Assembly: GCA_963822435.1 (NCBI GenBank)
Contig: CAWGHN010000004.1
Span: 682,001-746,000 of the forward strand
Origin: JAUYQR01 sp963822435
GTDB taxonomy: Bacteria; Pseudomonadota; Alphaproteobacteria; Rhodobacterales; Rhodobacteraceae
Direction of reading: 5' to 3'
Length of the DNA: 64,000 bases
Shown: positions 55,769 through 64,000 of the stretch, piece after piece
Numbering within the stretch: the stretch's first letter is position 1
How the letters are laid out: each line of letters starts with the position of its first letter
The notes under the pieces: model-generated
Databases searched by the model: none
Seen by the model: only the letters and a program-made list of their open reading frames with translations
What the model was told of the DNA's origin: nothing
Made by a program: the position numbers and the translations under genes

Positions 55769-56071
55769 ATGGCCGAAGTCACAGTCGTCTACTGGCGCGA
55801 CATTCCGGCCCAGGTGATCGTCGGCAAGGGGCGCAAAGGCTCCAAGGTTCAGCTTACCGAACGGTTTGAACAGGCCATCGACCGCTGCGCCATGAAGATC
55901 GGTGCGCGCGATACCGACAGCTACCTTGCCGAATGGCGCAAGGCCGTGATCCACGATCTTGAAGGCGACCCGGACGACATCGCCCGCGCCGAAGCCGCCC
56001 GTCTGGAAGCCGAATTCGACACCGCGCGCCTCAAGGCGCTGATTGATGCAGAGGGCTGGGCGAAAGCCTGA
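55769..56071 (+). CDS. Small 'virulence factor' family protein (PF13769-like)
   Basis: A 100-residue cytosolic protein beginning MAEVTVVYWRDIPAQVIVGKGRKG, followed by RFEQAIDRCAMKIGARDTDSYLAEW and a charged helix. This wording fits the small conserved protein often labelled virulence factor in alphaproteobacteria. The label is misleading: it is normally found with methylenetetrahydrofolate reductase and a methyl-tetrahydrofolate:corrinoid methyltransferase, as here, so a role in one-carbon transfer is more likely. No catalytic motif is evident. Confidence 0.75.
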   Translation: MAEVTVVYWRDIPAQVIVGKGRKGSKVQLTERFEQAIDRCAMKIGARDTDSYLAEWRKAVIHDLEGDPDDIARAEAARLEAEFDTARLKALIDAEGWAKA

Positions 56072-56106
56072 TCCCAGTTCAACCGATGACCCTGAGGGAG
56101 ACCGTG

Positions 56107-57021
56107 ATGGCCTTGTTCAACTTCCGCCGGCAAGAGCCCGCGCCCAACTCCCAACCGCTCGAAGCCTTCCTGAAAGGCTACTCGATCGAGGTGATGCCCC
56201 GCACTGCCGAAAAGGTCGAAAACTTCCGCGACCTTCTGCCCACCGGCACCCGCGTCTACATCGCCCACATCGACGGCACGCCGATCGAGGACATGGTCGC
56301 CACCGCCCAACGCATCGGCGCCGAAGGCTATGACGTGATGCCGCACTTCCCGGCGCGCATCATCAAGGACCGCGCGACCCTGACCGACTGGGTCGCCCGC
56401 TACAAGGATGTGGGCGTCCGTCAGGGCCTTCTCCTTGCGGGCGGCGTCGCGCAGCCGGTTGGAGACTATGCCACCTCGATGCAGCTTCTGGAATCGGGCG
56501 CGTTCGATGGCTTTGCTCGTCTGCACGTTGCGGGCCATCCCGAAGGCAACAAGGACATCGACCCTGACGGTTCCGACCGCATGGTAATGGAAGCCGCGCG
56601 CTGGAAATCGGCCTTTACCGAACGCACCGACGCCAGAATGGCGATGGCCACCCAGTTCTGCTTCGAAGCCGATCCCGTGATCGCCTGGGTCAATCGCCTT
56701 GCCGCCGAAGGCATCAAGCTGCCGGTTCACATCGGCATCGCTGGCCCCGCCAAACTGCAAACCTTGATCAAGTTCGCCATCGCCTGCGGTGTCGGCCCCT
56801 CGCTGCGCGTGCTGCAAAAGCGCGCGATGGACGTGACGAAACTCCTCCTGCCCTATGAGCCGACCGAGATCCTGTCCGGCCTCGCCGCGCACAAGGCCGC
56901 GAACCCCGGCTTTGGGATCGAGCAGGTTCACTTCTTCCCCCTCGGCGGCATCAAGACCAATGCCGCCTGGGTCACCGAAAACGGCGGCGCCTCTGGCGTG
57001 CCCGCATCCGCAAACGCCTGA
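56107..57021 (+). CDS. Methylenetetrahydrofolate reductase family protein
   Basis: A 304-residue MetF-like flavoprotein that interconverts methylene- and methyl-tetrahydrofolate. The barrel motifs are weaker than in MetF: SIEVMPRTAEKVENF near the start, GLLLAGGVAQPVGDY, ATQFCFEADPVIAWV and VHIGIAGPAKLQTL. This divergence, plus the neighbouring methyltransferase, suggests it runs in the oxidative direction during methyl-group catabolism rather than for methionine synthesis. GAGGGAGA precedes ATG 56107, which fixes the start. Confidence 0.85.
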   Translation: MALFNFRRQEPAPNSQPLEAFLKGYSIEVMPRTAEKVENFRDLLPTGTRVYIAHIDGTPIEDMVATAQRIGAEGYDVMPHFPARIIKDRATLTDWVARYKDVGVRQGLLLAGGVAQPVGDYATSMQLLESGAFDGFARLHVAGHPEGNKDIDPDGSDRMVMEAARWKSAFTERTDARMAMATQFCFEADPVIAWVNRLAAEGIKLPVHIGIAGPAKLQTLIKFAIACGVGPSLRVLQKRAMDVTKLLLPYEPTEILSGLAAHKAANPGFGIEQVHFFPLGGIKTNAAWVTENGGASGVPASANA

Positions 57022-57035
57022 GGAACAGTTCAAGA

Positions 57036-58013
57036 ATGACCCGTACCGTTATTGAATCCAAAACGAAAACCGTCATCATCGGCTTCGACGAACCGTTCTG
57101 CGTGATCGGTGAACGCATCAACCCCACCGGTCGCAAGAAACTGGCGGCGGAACTTGAGGCGGGCAACTTCGAGACCGTCATTAAGGACGCGCTGGAACAG
57201 GTCGCCTGTGGTGCCACGGTCCTCGACGTGAACTCCGGCGCGGTGTTCACCAACAAGATGGCGACCGACCCGCGCTACGCCGACAACAACTTCGTCGAGC
57301 CGCCTTTGATGAAGGCGCTGATCGAGATCATCCAGCAAACCGTCGACGTGCCGCTCTGCATCGACTCGTCGGTTCCCGGCGCACTTGAGGCGGGCCTGAT
57401 GGCCTGCGAAGGCCGCCCGCTCCTGAACTCGGTCACGGGCGAGGAACACCGGCTGGAACTCGTCCTGCCGCTGGTCAAGAAATACAACGTGCCGGTCGTG
57501 GCGATTTCCAACGACGACACTGGCATCTCTGAGGACCCCGATGTCCGCTTTGCCGTCGCCAAGAAGATCGTCGAACGCGCCGCCGATTTCGGCATCCCGG
57601 CGCATGACATCGTCGTCGACCCGCTGGTGATGCCGGTCGGCGCGATGGGCAGCGCGGGCCAGCAGGTCTTTACCCTCGTGCGCCGCCTGCGCGACGAGCT
57701 TGGCGTCAACACCACCTGCGGCGCCTCGAACATCTCGTTCGGCCTGCCCCACCGCCACGGCATCAACGGCGCGTTCCTGCCGATGGCCATTGGCGCTGGC
57801 ATGACCTCGGCGATCATGAACCCCGTCCGCCAGCAAGAGATGGAGGCGATCCGCGCCGCCAACTTCCTGATGAACCACGACGCGAACGGCGGCGAATGGA
57901 TTCGCTTCGCCAAGGTGCTGGAAGCGGTCGAGGCTGGCATGACCTTCGCCGAAGCCTCCGCCGCCGCCACCCAGGCCACATCCGGCCGTCGCGGAGGGCG
58001 CAAGTCGCGCTAA
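57036..58013 (+). CDS. Methyltetrahydrofolate:corrinoid methyltransferase
   Basis: A 325-residue pterin-binding TIM barrel like the methyltetrahydrofolate domain of MetH and the acetogen AcsE. Motifs: FCVIGERINPTGRKK (pterin site, about 20-35), ACGATVLDVNSG, PLCIDSSVPGALEAGL, VVAISNDDTGI and CGASNISFGLP. It moves a methyl group between tetrahydrofolate and a corrinoid protein. No corrinoid protein, MttB-type demethylase or activating ferredoxin is in the window, so the methyl donor is unknown. It follows the reductase by 14 bases. Confidence 0.88.
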   Translation: MTRTVIESKTKTVIIGFDEPFCVIGERINPTGRKKLAAELEAGNFETVIKDALEQVACGATVLDVNSGAVFTNKMATDPRYADNNFVEPPLMKALIEIIQQTVDVPLCIDSSVPGALEAGLMACEGRPLLNSVTGEEHRLELVLPLVKKYNVPVVAISNDDTGISEDPDVRFAVAKKIVERAADFGIPAHDIVVDPLVMPVGAMGSAGQQVFTLVRRLRDELGVNTTCGASNISFGLPHRHGINGAFLPMAIGAGMTSAIMNPVRQQEMEAIRAANFLMNHDANGGEWIRFAKVLEAVEAGMTFAEASAAATQATSGRRGGRKSR

Positions 58014-58738
58014 AGCCCGGCCAGCGCCGTCAACGCGCGCAACCGCCCCGGCGGAATGCGCGCGACTTCCAGGGCGGTAAAGACGTGCAGCGTGTCAAGA
58101 TCGGTGTCAGCGACCGCATGGTCGCTGACCCAGCCGCCCAGTTGCAGATAACTGCGCAGCAGCGTCGGCATCTCGGCCAGCGCGGTCTCGGTCGCCACCG
58201 GATGCCCCGCAAGCACCTCGGCAAACCGGAATACCTCACCCTTCGGCACGGGTCGCCACCGGTTCGGCCCCACATGCCGCTCGGCCAGCAGCGCCAGCGC
58301 GTTCACATGCGCCTCAGGGGCCGCACCCTTCAACGAGGTGCAACCGAACAGCAGCTCCACCTCCCGCTCCGTCACCACCCGCGCCAGCGCCGCCCAGGCC
58401 AGCCGCAGGATGTCCGGGTCGTGCCAGCCGGGGTCCAGCGCAAACCGCCCCAGTTCCAGCATCCTCCCCGGCCAGGCCGTCAGCGGGCCCAGATCATAGA
58501 ACTGCGCGGCATACCCCGCTTCCACCTCGGCCCCGGTCAGCACCATCATCCGCCCGGTCCCGACCAGCCCGCCCGACACTTCCTCGATCATCAGATGGCT
58601 GAACAGGGCGTCAAATGCGTCACCATCCGGCGCCCGCCCGCCCCGGAACACCCTGCCCCGCAGCGCCAGCACCGCGTCCATGTCCAGCGGCCCCTCGGCC
58701 AGCCGCGCCCGATACCGCCCGCGTTCCAGTGCGATCAC
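58010..58738 (-). CDS. olsB: OlsB-like N-acyltransferase (ornithine lipid synthesis or related GNAT)
   Basis: A 242-residue GNAT-fold acyltransferase resembling OlsB, which transfers a 3-hydroxyacyl chain from ACP to the alpha-amino group of ornithine. Shown by RGRYRARLAEGP at the start, LRGRVFRGG, MLELGRFALDPGWHDPDILRLAW and LLFGCTSLKG. I chose GTG 58738, with GAGGA seven bases upstream; a longer ATG-less extension is unsupported. The partner olsA is not adjacent, so a related acyl-amino acid or hydroxyacyl transfer remains possible. It overlaps the convergent methyltransferase gene by four bases. Confidence 0.78.
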   Translation of the reverse strand: MIALERGRYRARLAEGPLDMDAVLALRGRVFRGGRAPDGDAFDALFSHLMIEEVSGGLVGTGRMMVLTGAEVEAGYAAQFYDLGPLTAWPGRMLELGRFALDPGWHDPDILRLAWAALARVVTEREVELLFGCTSLKGAAPEAHVNALALLAERHVGPNRWRPVPKGEVFRFAEVLAGHPVATETALAEMPTLLRSYLQLGGWVSDHAVADTDLDTLHVFTALEVARIPPGRLRALTALAGL

Positions 58739-58847
58739 GTTTCTGTCCTCGCCGCGACAGCGGCCTTGGCACGACGCCCCGCGCCGCCTAGATGTTCCCA
58801 GAACCGCGCCGGCCACGCAAGGCAGCGCCACCTTTCCGGAGCACATC

Positions 58848-59240
58848 ATGCACAAGATCGTCAAATCCGACGCCGAATGGCAGGCCGAACTGTCCGACCT
58901 CGCCTTCAAGGTCACCCGCAAACACGGCACCGAACGCGCCTTCACCCACGATGATTTCCCCAAAGAGCCCGGCACCTACCGCTGCATCTGCTGCGACGCG
59001 CCGCTGTTCGACCAGTCGACAAAGTTCGACAGTGGCACCGGCTGGCCCTCGTTCTACGCGCCTCTCGATGGCGAGATGGTCGGCGAACAGTCCGACAATT
59101 CGTGGTTCATGCGCCGCACCGAAGTGCACTGCAACCGCTGCGACGCCCACCTTGGCCACGTTTTCCCCGACGGACCCAAGCCCACCGGCCTGCGCTACTG
59201 CATCAACGGCGTCGCGCTGAAATTCGACAGCGAGACCTGA
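58848..59240 (+). CDS. msrB: Peptide-methionine (R)-S-oxide reductase
   Basis: A 130-residue MsrB that repairs oxidised methionine. Zinc cysteines occur as CICC and CNRC, the catalytic region reads RYCINGVALKF with the active cysteine, and FDSGTGWPSFY and HCNRCDAHLGHVF are family signatures. The methionine sulfoxide R-form specificity follows from the family. It stands alone, convergent with bamE. Confidence 0.95.
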   Translation: MHKIVKSDAEWQAELSDLAFKVTRKHGTERAFTHDDFPKEPGTYRCICCDAPLFDQSTKFDSGTGWPSFYAPLDGEMVGEQSDNSWFMRRTEVHCNRCDAHLGHVFPDGPKPTGLRYCINGVALKFDSET

Positions 59241-59265
59241 CGCGCGCCGATCATCGCCCGTCCGC

Positions 59266-59742
59266 TTACCTTGGAAGATCCTCGGGGCGGATGCGCCCGA
59301 TGCTGCCCAAAAGCTGCCCGATAAAGCTGACGCCCTTGATGTTCGTCTCGGTCACCCGGCGCGAAAGTTCAACCACCCGGCCGTCCTCCAGCCCGAACCG
59401 GCCAATGTTCGACACCGTGCCGTTCTCGGCAAAGTTGACCACCAGCACCTGACGCTCAACCTCTTGCGGCTCGCGAGGGCCGACCAGCTTGTAGCGGCTT
59501 TGCACGTAGAACCAACCATCGTTGTTCGACAGCCCCGAGGTGGACGGCCGCCCGATCTTCTGCCCCACGGTTTCGCGCGTATCGACGCCCACCTCAACCG
59601 CGGCAAGCTCGTCCTCGGCCGGCACATAACCGTGGTTTCGGTAAATCGGAGAACACCCGGCGATCACCGCCACGACGACAAGGCCAAGGCCCTGTGCCCG
59701 GCAGGCAGCCAGGACCGACCGTGCTTGGGTAAAAACTGCCAT
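59266..59742 (-). CDS. bamE: Outer-membrane assembly lipoprotein BamE (SmpA/OmlA)
   Basis: A 158-residue lipoprotein of the BAM complex. The signal ends VIAGCSPIYRNHGYVP, with the lipidated cysteine near residue 30. The BamE fold follows (GVDTRETVGQKIGRPSTSGL, WFYVQSRY). BamE supports BamA-mediated insertion of outer-membrane proteins, including LptD. It diverges from the DUF177 gene; the 197-base gap between them shows no other feature. Confidence 0.9.
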   Translation of the reverse strand: MAVFTQARSVLAACRAQGLGLVVVAVIAGCSPIYRNHGYVPAEDELAAVEVGVDTRETVGQKIGRPSTSGLSNNDGWFYVQSRYKLVGPREPQEVERQVLVVNFAENGTVSNIGRFGLEDGRVVELSRRVTETNIKGVSFIGQLLGSIGRIRPEDLPR

Positions 59743-59939
59743 ACTTGCCCTCGTGCCTCATGCCAGGTCGCCGGCCCACCCCCCGTCCACGCAAGCGCAT
59801 GGTGATAAGAGACCGGCTGAAGACGCGGGTTCTTCAAAACCCTTGAACTTCGGGATAACAGAAGGACAGCCCACAATTCAAGAATGGAACGTCGCCCCCG
59901 GTCCCGCCGATCGGCCGACACCCGCAAAAGGTCGCCGAC

Positions 59940-60503
59940 ATGCCCGATACCCCTACCCCCAGACCGACCCGCTTTCGCACCGGCGGCCTCAGCCCGCGCA
60001 AGCCGACCCATTTCTCCTATGTGCCCGATGCCGATGCCCGCGCCGGCCTCGCCCGCACGCTTGACCTCCTCGGCATCAAGTCGCTGACCTTCACCGGCAA
60101 CATTGCGCCCTCGGGGCGCGATGAGATGACGCTGACCGGAACTCTCACCGCCGCCGTGGATCAGGCCTGCGTCGTGACCCTCGCCCCGGTGCCGGCGCGA
60201 ATTTCCGAAGAGGTCCGCCGCCGGTATGTCGCGGGCCTGCCCACGCCCGAGGGCGACGAGGTGGAAATGCCCGCAGATGACACCACCGAACCGATGCCCG
60301 AGGTGATTGACCTGGACGAGGTCGTGACCGAAGCCATGGCGCTGGCGCTGCCGCTTTACCCGCGTGCCCCCGGTGCGACGCTGGGCCAGATCGTCCATGC
60401 CGAACCGGGCGTCGCCCCCTTGACCGATGACGATCTGAAGCCGTTTGCCGGTCTGGCGGGGCTTGCGGAAAAGCTGGCCGACAAAGGCCCGAAGGACGCT
60501 TGA
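59940..60503 (+). CDS. DUF177 (YceD-family) protein
   Basis: A 187-residue acidic protein of the YceD/DUF177 family, marked by LTGTLTAAVDQACVVTLAPVPARI (about residue 62) and a C-terminal half with DLDEVVTEAMALALPLYPR. In bacteria and plants it lies before rpmF and is linked to 23S rRNA accumulation in plants; the bacterial role is unclear. It opens the conserved run yceD-rpmF-plsX-fabH-ihfA. Confidence 0.88.
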   Translation: MPDTPTPRPTRFRTGGLSPRKPTHFSYVPDADARAGLARTLDLLGIKSLTFTGNIAPSGRDEMTLTGTLTAAVDQACVVTLAPVPARISEEVRRRYVAGLPTPEGDEVEMPADDTTEPMPEVIDLDEVVTEAMALALPLYPRAPGATLGQIVHAEPGVAPLTDDDLKPFAGLAGLAEKLADKGPKDA

Positions 60504-60533
60504 ACCGCCTCAGCCACCCTTGCGAAAAGGGAC

Positions 60534-60561
60534 TTGCGCACCCCGGAAATCCGAGTATGTT
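60534..60561 (+). promoter_or_regulatory. Probable promoter of rpmF-plsX-fabH
   Basis: TTGCGC (60534-60539), 16 bases, TATGTT (60556-60561). It lies 115-142 bases ahead of rpmF, in the 172-base gap after the DUF177 gene. The CTTGCG-type -35 is common in alphaproteobacteria. Confidence 0.6.
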
Positions 60562-60675
60562 CCGCGCCTCATTCAAGCTGTGAAACAGCATCTGTCGGCT
60601 ATTGCCCCTGGCCCACCCGACACGTTGTTTTGCAAAGGAAATCCGGGGCCTGTCCCCACTGCCCGAGGTTGTGAC

Positions 60676-60882
60676 ATGGCTGTCCCGCAGAACCGCACCA
60701 CGAAATCCAAGCGTAACATGCGCCGTGCGCATGACTCGCTCGTGGCCGCGAACCCGAACGAATGCTCCAATTGCGGCGAACTGAAGCGCCCGCACCACGT
60801 CTGCGCCTCGTGCGGTCACTATGACGCCCGCGAAGTCGTGGCGATGGCCAAGGACGTGGATCTCGATGAGGATGCGGCGTAA
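60676..60882 (+). CDS. rpmF: 50S ribosomal protein L32
   Basis: A 68-residue L32 with the typical MAVPQNRTTKSKRNMRRAHD start. It has two CxxC pairs (CSNCG and CASCG), the zinc-binding form of this protein. An acidic tail (DVDLDEDAA) follows. Placement between DUF177 and plsX is the standard arrangement. Confidence 0.96.
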   Translation: MAVPQNRTTKSKRNMRRAHDSLVAANPNECSNCGELKRPHHVCASCGHYDAREVVAMAKDVDLDEDAA

Positions 60883-60908
60883 GCCGCACCCGACGTATCC
60901 GCGCTCCG

Positions 60909-62033
60909 ATGGCCAACGGACTTGACACTCCGCCAACCTCTGCTGCTGAGCGCATCGTCATTTCGGTAGATGCAATGGGGGGTGACCGGGGTCCAGCGGC
61001 AGTTGTCGCAGGCCTGTCGGAAACCGTTGCCCGTATTCCAGAGATTGCCGTCGTTCTGCATGGCGACGAAGCGGTGCTGGCACCGCTGCTTGCGCGGCAT
61101 CCGGAACTGACCGGCCATGTCATGCTGCGTCATGCGCCCCGCGTGGTGACGATGGATGACAAGCCCGCACAGGTCATGCGCCACGGCGAAGGCACCTCGA
61201 TGTGGTCAACCATCGAAAGCGTCCGCTCGGGCGAGGCACAAGCCGCCGTGTCCTGTGGCAACACCGGCGCGCTGATGGCCGTGTCGATGATCCGCCTGCG
61301 CAAACTGCCCGGCGTCAACCGCCCGGCCATCGCCTGCCTCTGGCCCTCGCGCAATCCCGGCGGCTTCAACGTGATGCTGGATGTCGGCGCTGATGTGAAG
61401 GCCGAGGCGGATGATCTTCTGCAATACGCCACGATGGGCGCGTCCTACGCCCGCAACGGCCTTGGTCTCGCCCGCCCGCGCGTCGGCCTCCTGAACGTCG
61501 GCACCGAGGAACACAAGGGCCGCGCCGAACTGAAAGAGGCGCATGACCGCATCGCCACAACCGCCGAGGCGGGCGCCTTTGAATACGTCGGCTTCGTCGA
61601 AGGTGGCGACCTTCCGTCCGACCGGGTTGACGTGATCGTGACTGACGGGTTCACCGGCAACGTGGCGCTCAAGACCGGCGAAGGCACCGCCAAGCTGATT
61701 TCCGATTTTATGCGCGAAGCTTTCGGTGCGGGCATCCTGTCGAAATTCGCGGCCCTCCTTGCCATGAACTCGCTGAAACGCTTGCAAAAACGCATGGACC
61801 CCCGGCGCGTCAATGGTGGTGTTTTTCTTGGGCTGAACGGCACCGTGGTCAAATCGCACGGCTCCGCCGATGCGACCGGCATCTCCGCCGCCATCGGCCT
61901 CGCCCACCAGCTTGCCCGCTCACGCTTCATCGAACGGCTGGCCGCGCGGGTTGCATCTGCCGACCGCGCGGGGCAGGATGCGGCAAAGGAAAGACCCGCA
62001 GACGCCGGGCCGGGGAGCAGTCCATCCACATGA
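60909..62033 (+). CDS. plsX: Phosphate acyltransferase PlsX
   Basis: A 374-residue PlsX that turns acyl-ACP into acyl-phosphate for phosphatidic acid synthesis. Motifs: ISVDAMGGDRGPAAVVAG (about 18), SCGNTGALMAVSM, DVGADVKAEADDLLQYA, VIVTDGFTGNVALKTGEG and SHGSADATGISAAI. Its stop overlaps the fabH start as ATGA. plsX-fabH links membrane-lipid and fatty-acid initiation. Confidence 0.96.
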   Translation: MANGLDTPPTSAAERIVISVDAMGGDRGPAAVVAGLSETVARIPEIAVVLHGDEAVLAPLLARHPELTGHVMLRHAPRVVTMDDKPAQVMRHGEGTSMWSTIESVRSGEAQAAVSCGNTGALMAVSMIRLRKLPGVNRPAIACLWPSRNPGGFNVMLDVGADVKAEADDLLQYATMGASYARNGLGLARPRVGLLNVGTEEHKGRAELKEAHDRIATTAEAGAFEYVGFVEGGDLPSDRVDVIVTDGFTGNVALKTGEGTAKLISDFMREAFGAGILSKFAALLAMNSLKRLQKRMDPRRVNGGVFLGLNGTVVKSHGSADATGISAAIGLAHQLARSRFIERLAARVASADRAGQDAAKERPADAGPGSSPST

Positions 62034-63001
62034 CGATACGCGCCGTAGTCAAAGGCGTCGGGCACTACCTGCCGGAACGCATGGTCCCGAATTCTGAATT
62101 CGAAGCCATCGTCGACACCTCTGACGAATGGATCCGGTCGCGCTCGGGCATCGAACGCCGCCACTTCGCCGCCGAAGGTCAAGGCACCTCCGATCTCGCC
62201 ACCCGCGCCGCCAAGGCCGCACTCGCCGACGCGGGCCTGCAACCCGATGACATCGACGCGATCATCCTCGCGACCTCGACCCCGGACCTCACCTTCCCCG
62301 CAGCCGCCACGATGGTGCAGGCCGCCCTTGGCATGACCCGCGGTTTTGCCTTCGACGTGCAAGCCGTCTGCGCCGGATTCGTCTACGCCCTGACCAACGC
62401 CAACGCCCTGATCCTGTCTGGCCAAGCCAAACGCGTGCTGGTGATCGGCGCCGAGACCTTCAGCCGCCTGATGAACTGGAACGACCGCTCCACCTGCGTT
62501 CTCTTCGGTGACGGCGCCGGTGCGCTGGTGCTGGAAGCCACCGACAGCCCCGGCACCTCCGCCGATCGTGGCATCCTGTCGACCGACCTCAACTCTGACG
62601 GCCGCTACCGCGACCTTCTCTACGTCAACGGCGGCGTCTCCACCGGCACCACCGGTCACTTGGTGATGGAAGGCAAGGAAGTTTTCCGCCATGCCATTGA
62701 AAAACTTGCACAAACCGCTCACACCGCACTCGACAAGGCCGGCCTCACACCCGAAGATGTCGACTGGATCGTACCGCATCAGGCCAACATCCGCATCATC
62801 GAAGGCACCGCAAAACGCATGCAGGTGCCGATGGACCGCGTCGTCGTCACCGTGCAAGACCACGGCAACACGTCTGCCGCCTCAATCCCCCTCGCCCTCT
62901 CCGTCGGCCGCGACCGGGGCCAGATCAAGCAGGGTGACCTGCTGGTGACCGAAGCCATCGGCGGCGGCCTGGCTTGGGGCTCCGTCGTCATCCGCTGGTG
63001 A
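62030..63001 (+). CDS. fabH: Beta-ketoacyl-ACP synthase III
   Basis: A 323-residue FabH that condenses acetyl-CoA with malonyl-ACP to start fatty-acid synthesis. The catalytic cysteine is in DVQAVCAGFVYAL (about 113), histidine in PHQANIRI (about 250) and asparagine in HGNTSAAS (about 280). The N-terminal GVGHYLPERMVPN is typical. It is translationally coupled to plsX. Confidence 0.96.
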   Translation: MTIRAVVKGVGHYLPERMVPNSEFEAIVDTSDEWIRSRSGIERRHFAAEGQGTSDLATRAAKAALADAGLQPDDIDAIILATSTPDLTFPAAATMVQAALGMTRGFAFDVQAVCAGFVYALTNANALILSGQAKRVLVIGAETFSRLMNWNDRSTCVLFGDGAGALVLEATDSPGTSADRGILSTDLNSDGRYRDLLYVNGGVSTGTTGHLVMEGKEVFRHAIEKLAQTAHTALDKAGLTPEDVDWIVPHQANIRIIEGTAKRMQVPMDRVVVTVQDHGNTSAASIPLALSVGRDRGQIKQGDLLVTEAIGGGLAWGSVVIRW

Positions 63002-63093
63002 AACGCCTTTAAACACGCGCCCCAAGTGGTTGATATTGACTCGTAAATCCATCCGCCGCATCCTGCCGGAAAATAACACCCGGGGGGGACGTG

Positions 63094-63396
63094 ATGAGCG
63101 AGAAGACTTTGACACGGATGGATCTCAGCGAAGCCGTGTTCCGCGAGGTCGGCCTTAGCCGCAACGAATCCGCAGGCCTCGTCGAATCCGTGCTGCAACA
63201 CATGTCCGACGCGCTCGCCTCGGGCGAGACGGTCAAGATTTCCTCCTTTGGCACGTTCTCGGTCCGCGCCAAATCCGCCCGCATCGGCCGCAACCCGAAA
63301 ACCGGCGACGAGGTTCCGATCAGCCCCCGCCGCGTGCTGACCTTCCGCCCCTCGCATCTGATGAAAGATCGCGTCGCGGCCGGCAAGAAGCGCTGA
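63094..63396 (+). CDS. ihfA: Integration host factor subunit alpha
   Basis: A 100-residue DNA-bending protein: TRMDLSEAVFREVGLSRNES, VKISSFGTFSVRAKSARIGRNPKTG (beta-arm) and ISPRRVLTFRPSHLMK. The alpha rather than beta subunit is indicated by the RIGRNPKTGDEVPISPRRV arm text and by position next to a MerR gene. GTG 63091 is an overlapping alternative start. A weak promoter, TTGACT-N17-CATCCT, lies at 63036-63064. Confidence 0.93.
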   Translation: MSEKTLTRMDLSEAVFREVGLSRNESAGLVESVLQHMSDALASGETVKISSFGTFSVRAKSARIGRNPKTGDEVPISPRRVLTFRPSHLMKDRVAAGKKR

Positions 63397-63410
63397 GGGA
63401 AGGCTCGCGG

Positions 63411-64000
63411 ATGGACAAGTCGCCGGACGCCTTCCGCACGATCAGCGAGGTTTCCGAGGTGCTCGACACCCCGGCCCATGTGCTGCGCTTCTGGGAAAGC
63501 CGCTTTCCCCAGATCCGTCCGGTGAAACGGGCCGGAGGGCGGCGCTATTACCGCCCCTCCGATGTGGCCCTGCTCACTGGCATCAAACGCCTGTTGCATG
63601 ACGAGGGCCTCACCATCCGCGGCGTGCAGAAGATTCTGCGCGAACAGGGCGTGCGCCACGTCGCCGGCCTGACCGACGACCAGATCACCCCCGATGATGC
63701 GATCGACGAAACTGTGCTGGCACAGTATCTTGGCGGCACCGACGACGACGCCAAAGATGACGCCGACGACGCACTTGGCCAGCAGACCGTGCTGCCCTTC
63801 CCGACACCGGCAGCGAAACTGCCCGAACCTCCGCCGCAGGCCACGGAACCGCCCGCCCAACCACCAGCACCGCGCCCTGCCCCGATGGACGACAGCCAAA
63901 GCTTCGCCAGCAGGATCAGGCACTTGCCCCGCGGCAGCCTTAGCGCAAAGCGTGGCACCGTCGCTGGTTTCGCTCGCCAGCTTATCATCTTGCGCACAAA
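63411..64000 (+). CDS. MerR family transcriptional regulator (3' truncated by window edge)
   Basis: The frame from ATG 63411 stays open to the end of the window (196 codons). A MerR helix-turn-helix domain covers residues 8-76: FRTISEVSEVLDTPAHVLRFWESRF, then KRAGGRRYYRPSDVALLTGI and GLTIRGVQKILRE. A Pro/Ala/Asp-rich low-complexity linker follows (about 95-160). The gene begins 14 bases after ihfA, and ihfA-merR is a stable pair in alphaproteobacteria. No metal-binding cysteines are seen in the part present; the ligand is unknown. Confidence 0.9.
   Translation, partial: MDKSPDAFRTISEVSEVLDTPAHVLRFWESRFPQIRPVKRAGGRRYYRPSDVALLTGIKRLLHDEGLTIRGVQKILREQGVRHVAGLTDDQITPDDAIDETVLAQYLGGTDDDAKDDADDALGQQTVLPFPTPAAKLPEPPPQATEPPAQPPAPRPAPMDDSQSFASRIRHLPRGSLSAKRGTVAGFARQLIILRT

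Overview
This is a GC-rich chromosomal segment from an alphaproteobacterium, most likely a member of the Rhodobacterales (Rhodobacter/Gemmobacter/Tabrizicola-like). The inference rests on protein families and conserved gene orders: lptF-lptG-lptD-surA-pdxA-rsmA, yceD(DUF177)-rpmF-plsX-fabH-ihfA-merR, a ScfR-type short-chain acyl-CoA regulator, a serine-cycle-type malyl-CoA cluster, an OlsB-like acyltransferase and an IalB-family protein. About 55 protein genes are packed densely. I see no tRNA, rRNA, CRISPR, insertion sequence or prophage. The window cuts the first gene (an ABC-F ATPase) and the last (a MerR regulator).

Layout. 0-2.6 kb: ABC-F ATPase, MarC protein, membrane-anchored retropepsin-like protease, HolC. 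2.6-11.7 kb: PepA, then the envelope run lptF-lptG-lptD-surA, pdxA and rsmA, which is broken by a one-base deletion in a C7 tract. 11.7-17.5 kb: sgaA-mclA-mtkA-mtkB on the minus strand, divergent from an XRE/ScfR regulator; these enzymes interconvert serine/glyoxylate and malate/malyl-CoA/glyoxylate plus acetyl-CoA. 17.5-30 kb: a 1200-residue soluble hybrid histidine kinase, a DUF1501/DUF1800 pair, an acyl-CoA ligase behind a triple 20-bp repeat, a DUF1304 protein, two M20 hydrolases and a short Hsp70-like ATPase. 30-36 kb: a complete peptide-type ABC transporter. 36-41 kb: DUF3422, pntB-pntA and a small membrane methyltransferase. 41-44 kb: tryptophan catabolism, kynU (frameshifted)-ridA-like-kynA. 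44-54 kb: two L,D-transpeptidases, a D-lyxose isomerase-like protein, a HerA-like ATPase, two probable small RNAs, an IalB protein, a KAS-ACP-LpxD lipid A group and a MepK-like endopeptidase. 53.6-64 kb: RlmE, Ppx/GppA, a three-gene methyl-tetrahydrofolate cluster, OlsB-like acyltransferase, MsrB, BamE, and the phospholipid/IHF operon.

Themes. Much of the window serves the cell envelope: LPS export, outer-membrane folding, lipid A acylation, 3-3 peptidoglycan crosslink formation and cleavage, phospholipid precursors. A second theme is C1/C2 and amino-acid carbon metabolism. The points most worth follow-up are two single-base frameshifts in otherwise intact genes (rsmA, kynU), the regulatory repeats near the serine-cycle cluster and the acyl-CoA ligase, and a gene-free interval at 47.3-47.7 kb that looks like two tandem small RNA genes. 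I found no convincing wholly new multi-gene system; the novelty lies in regulatory and small-RNA features.
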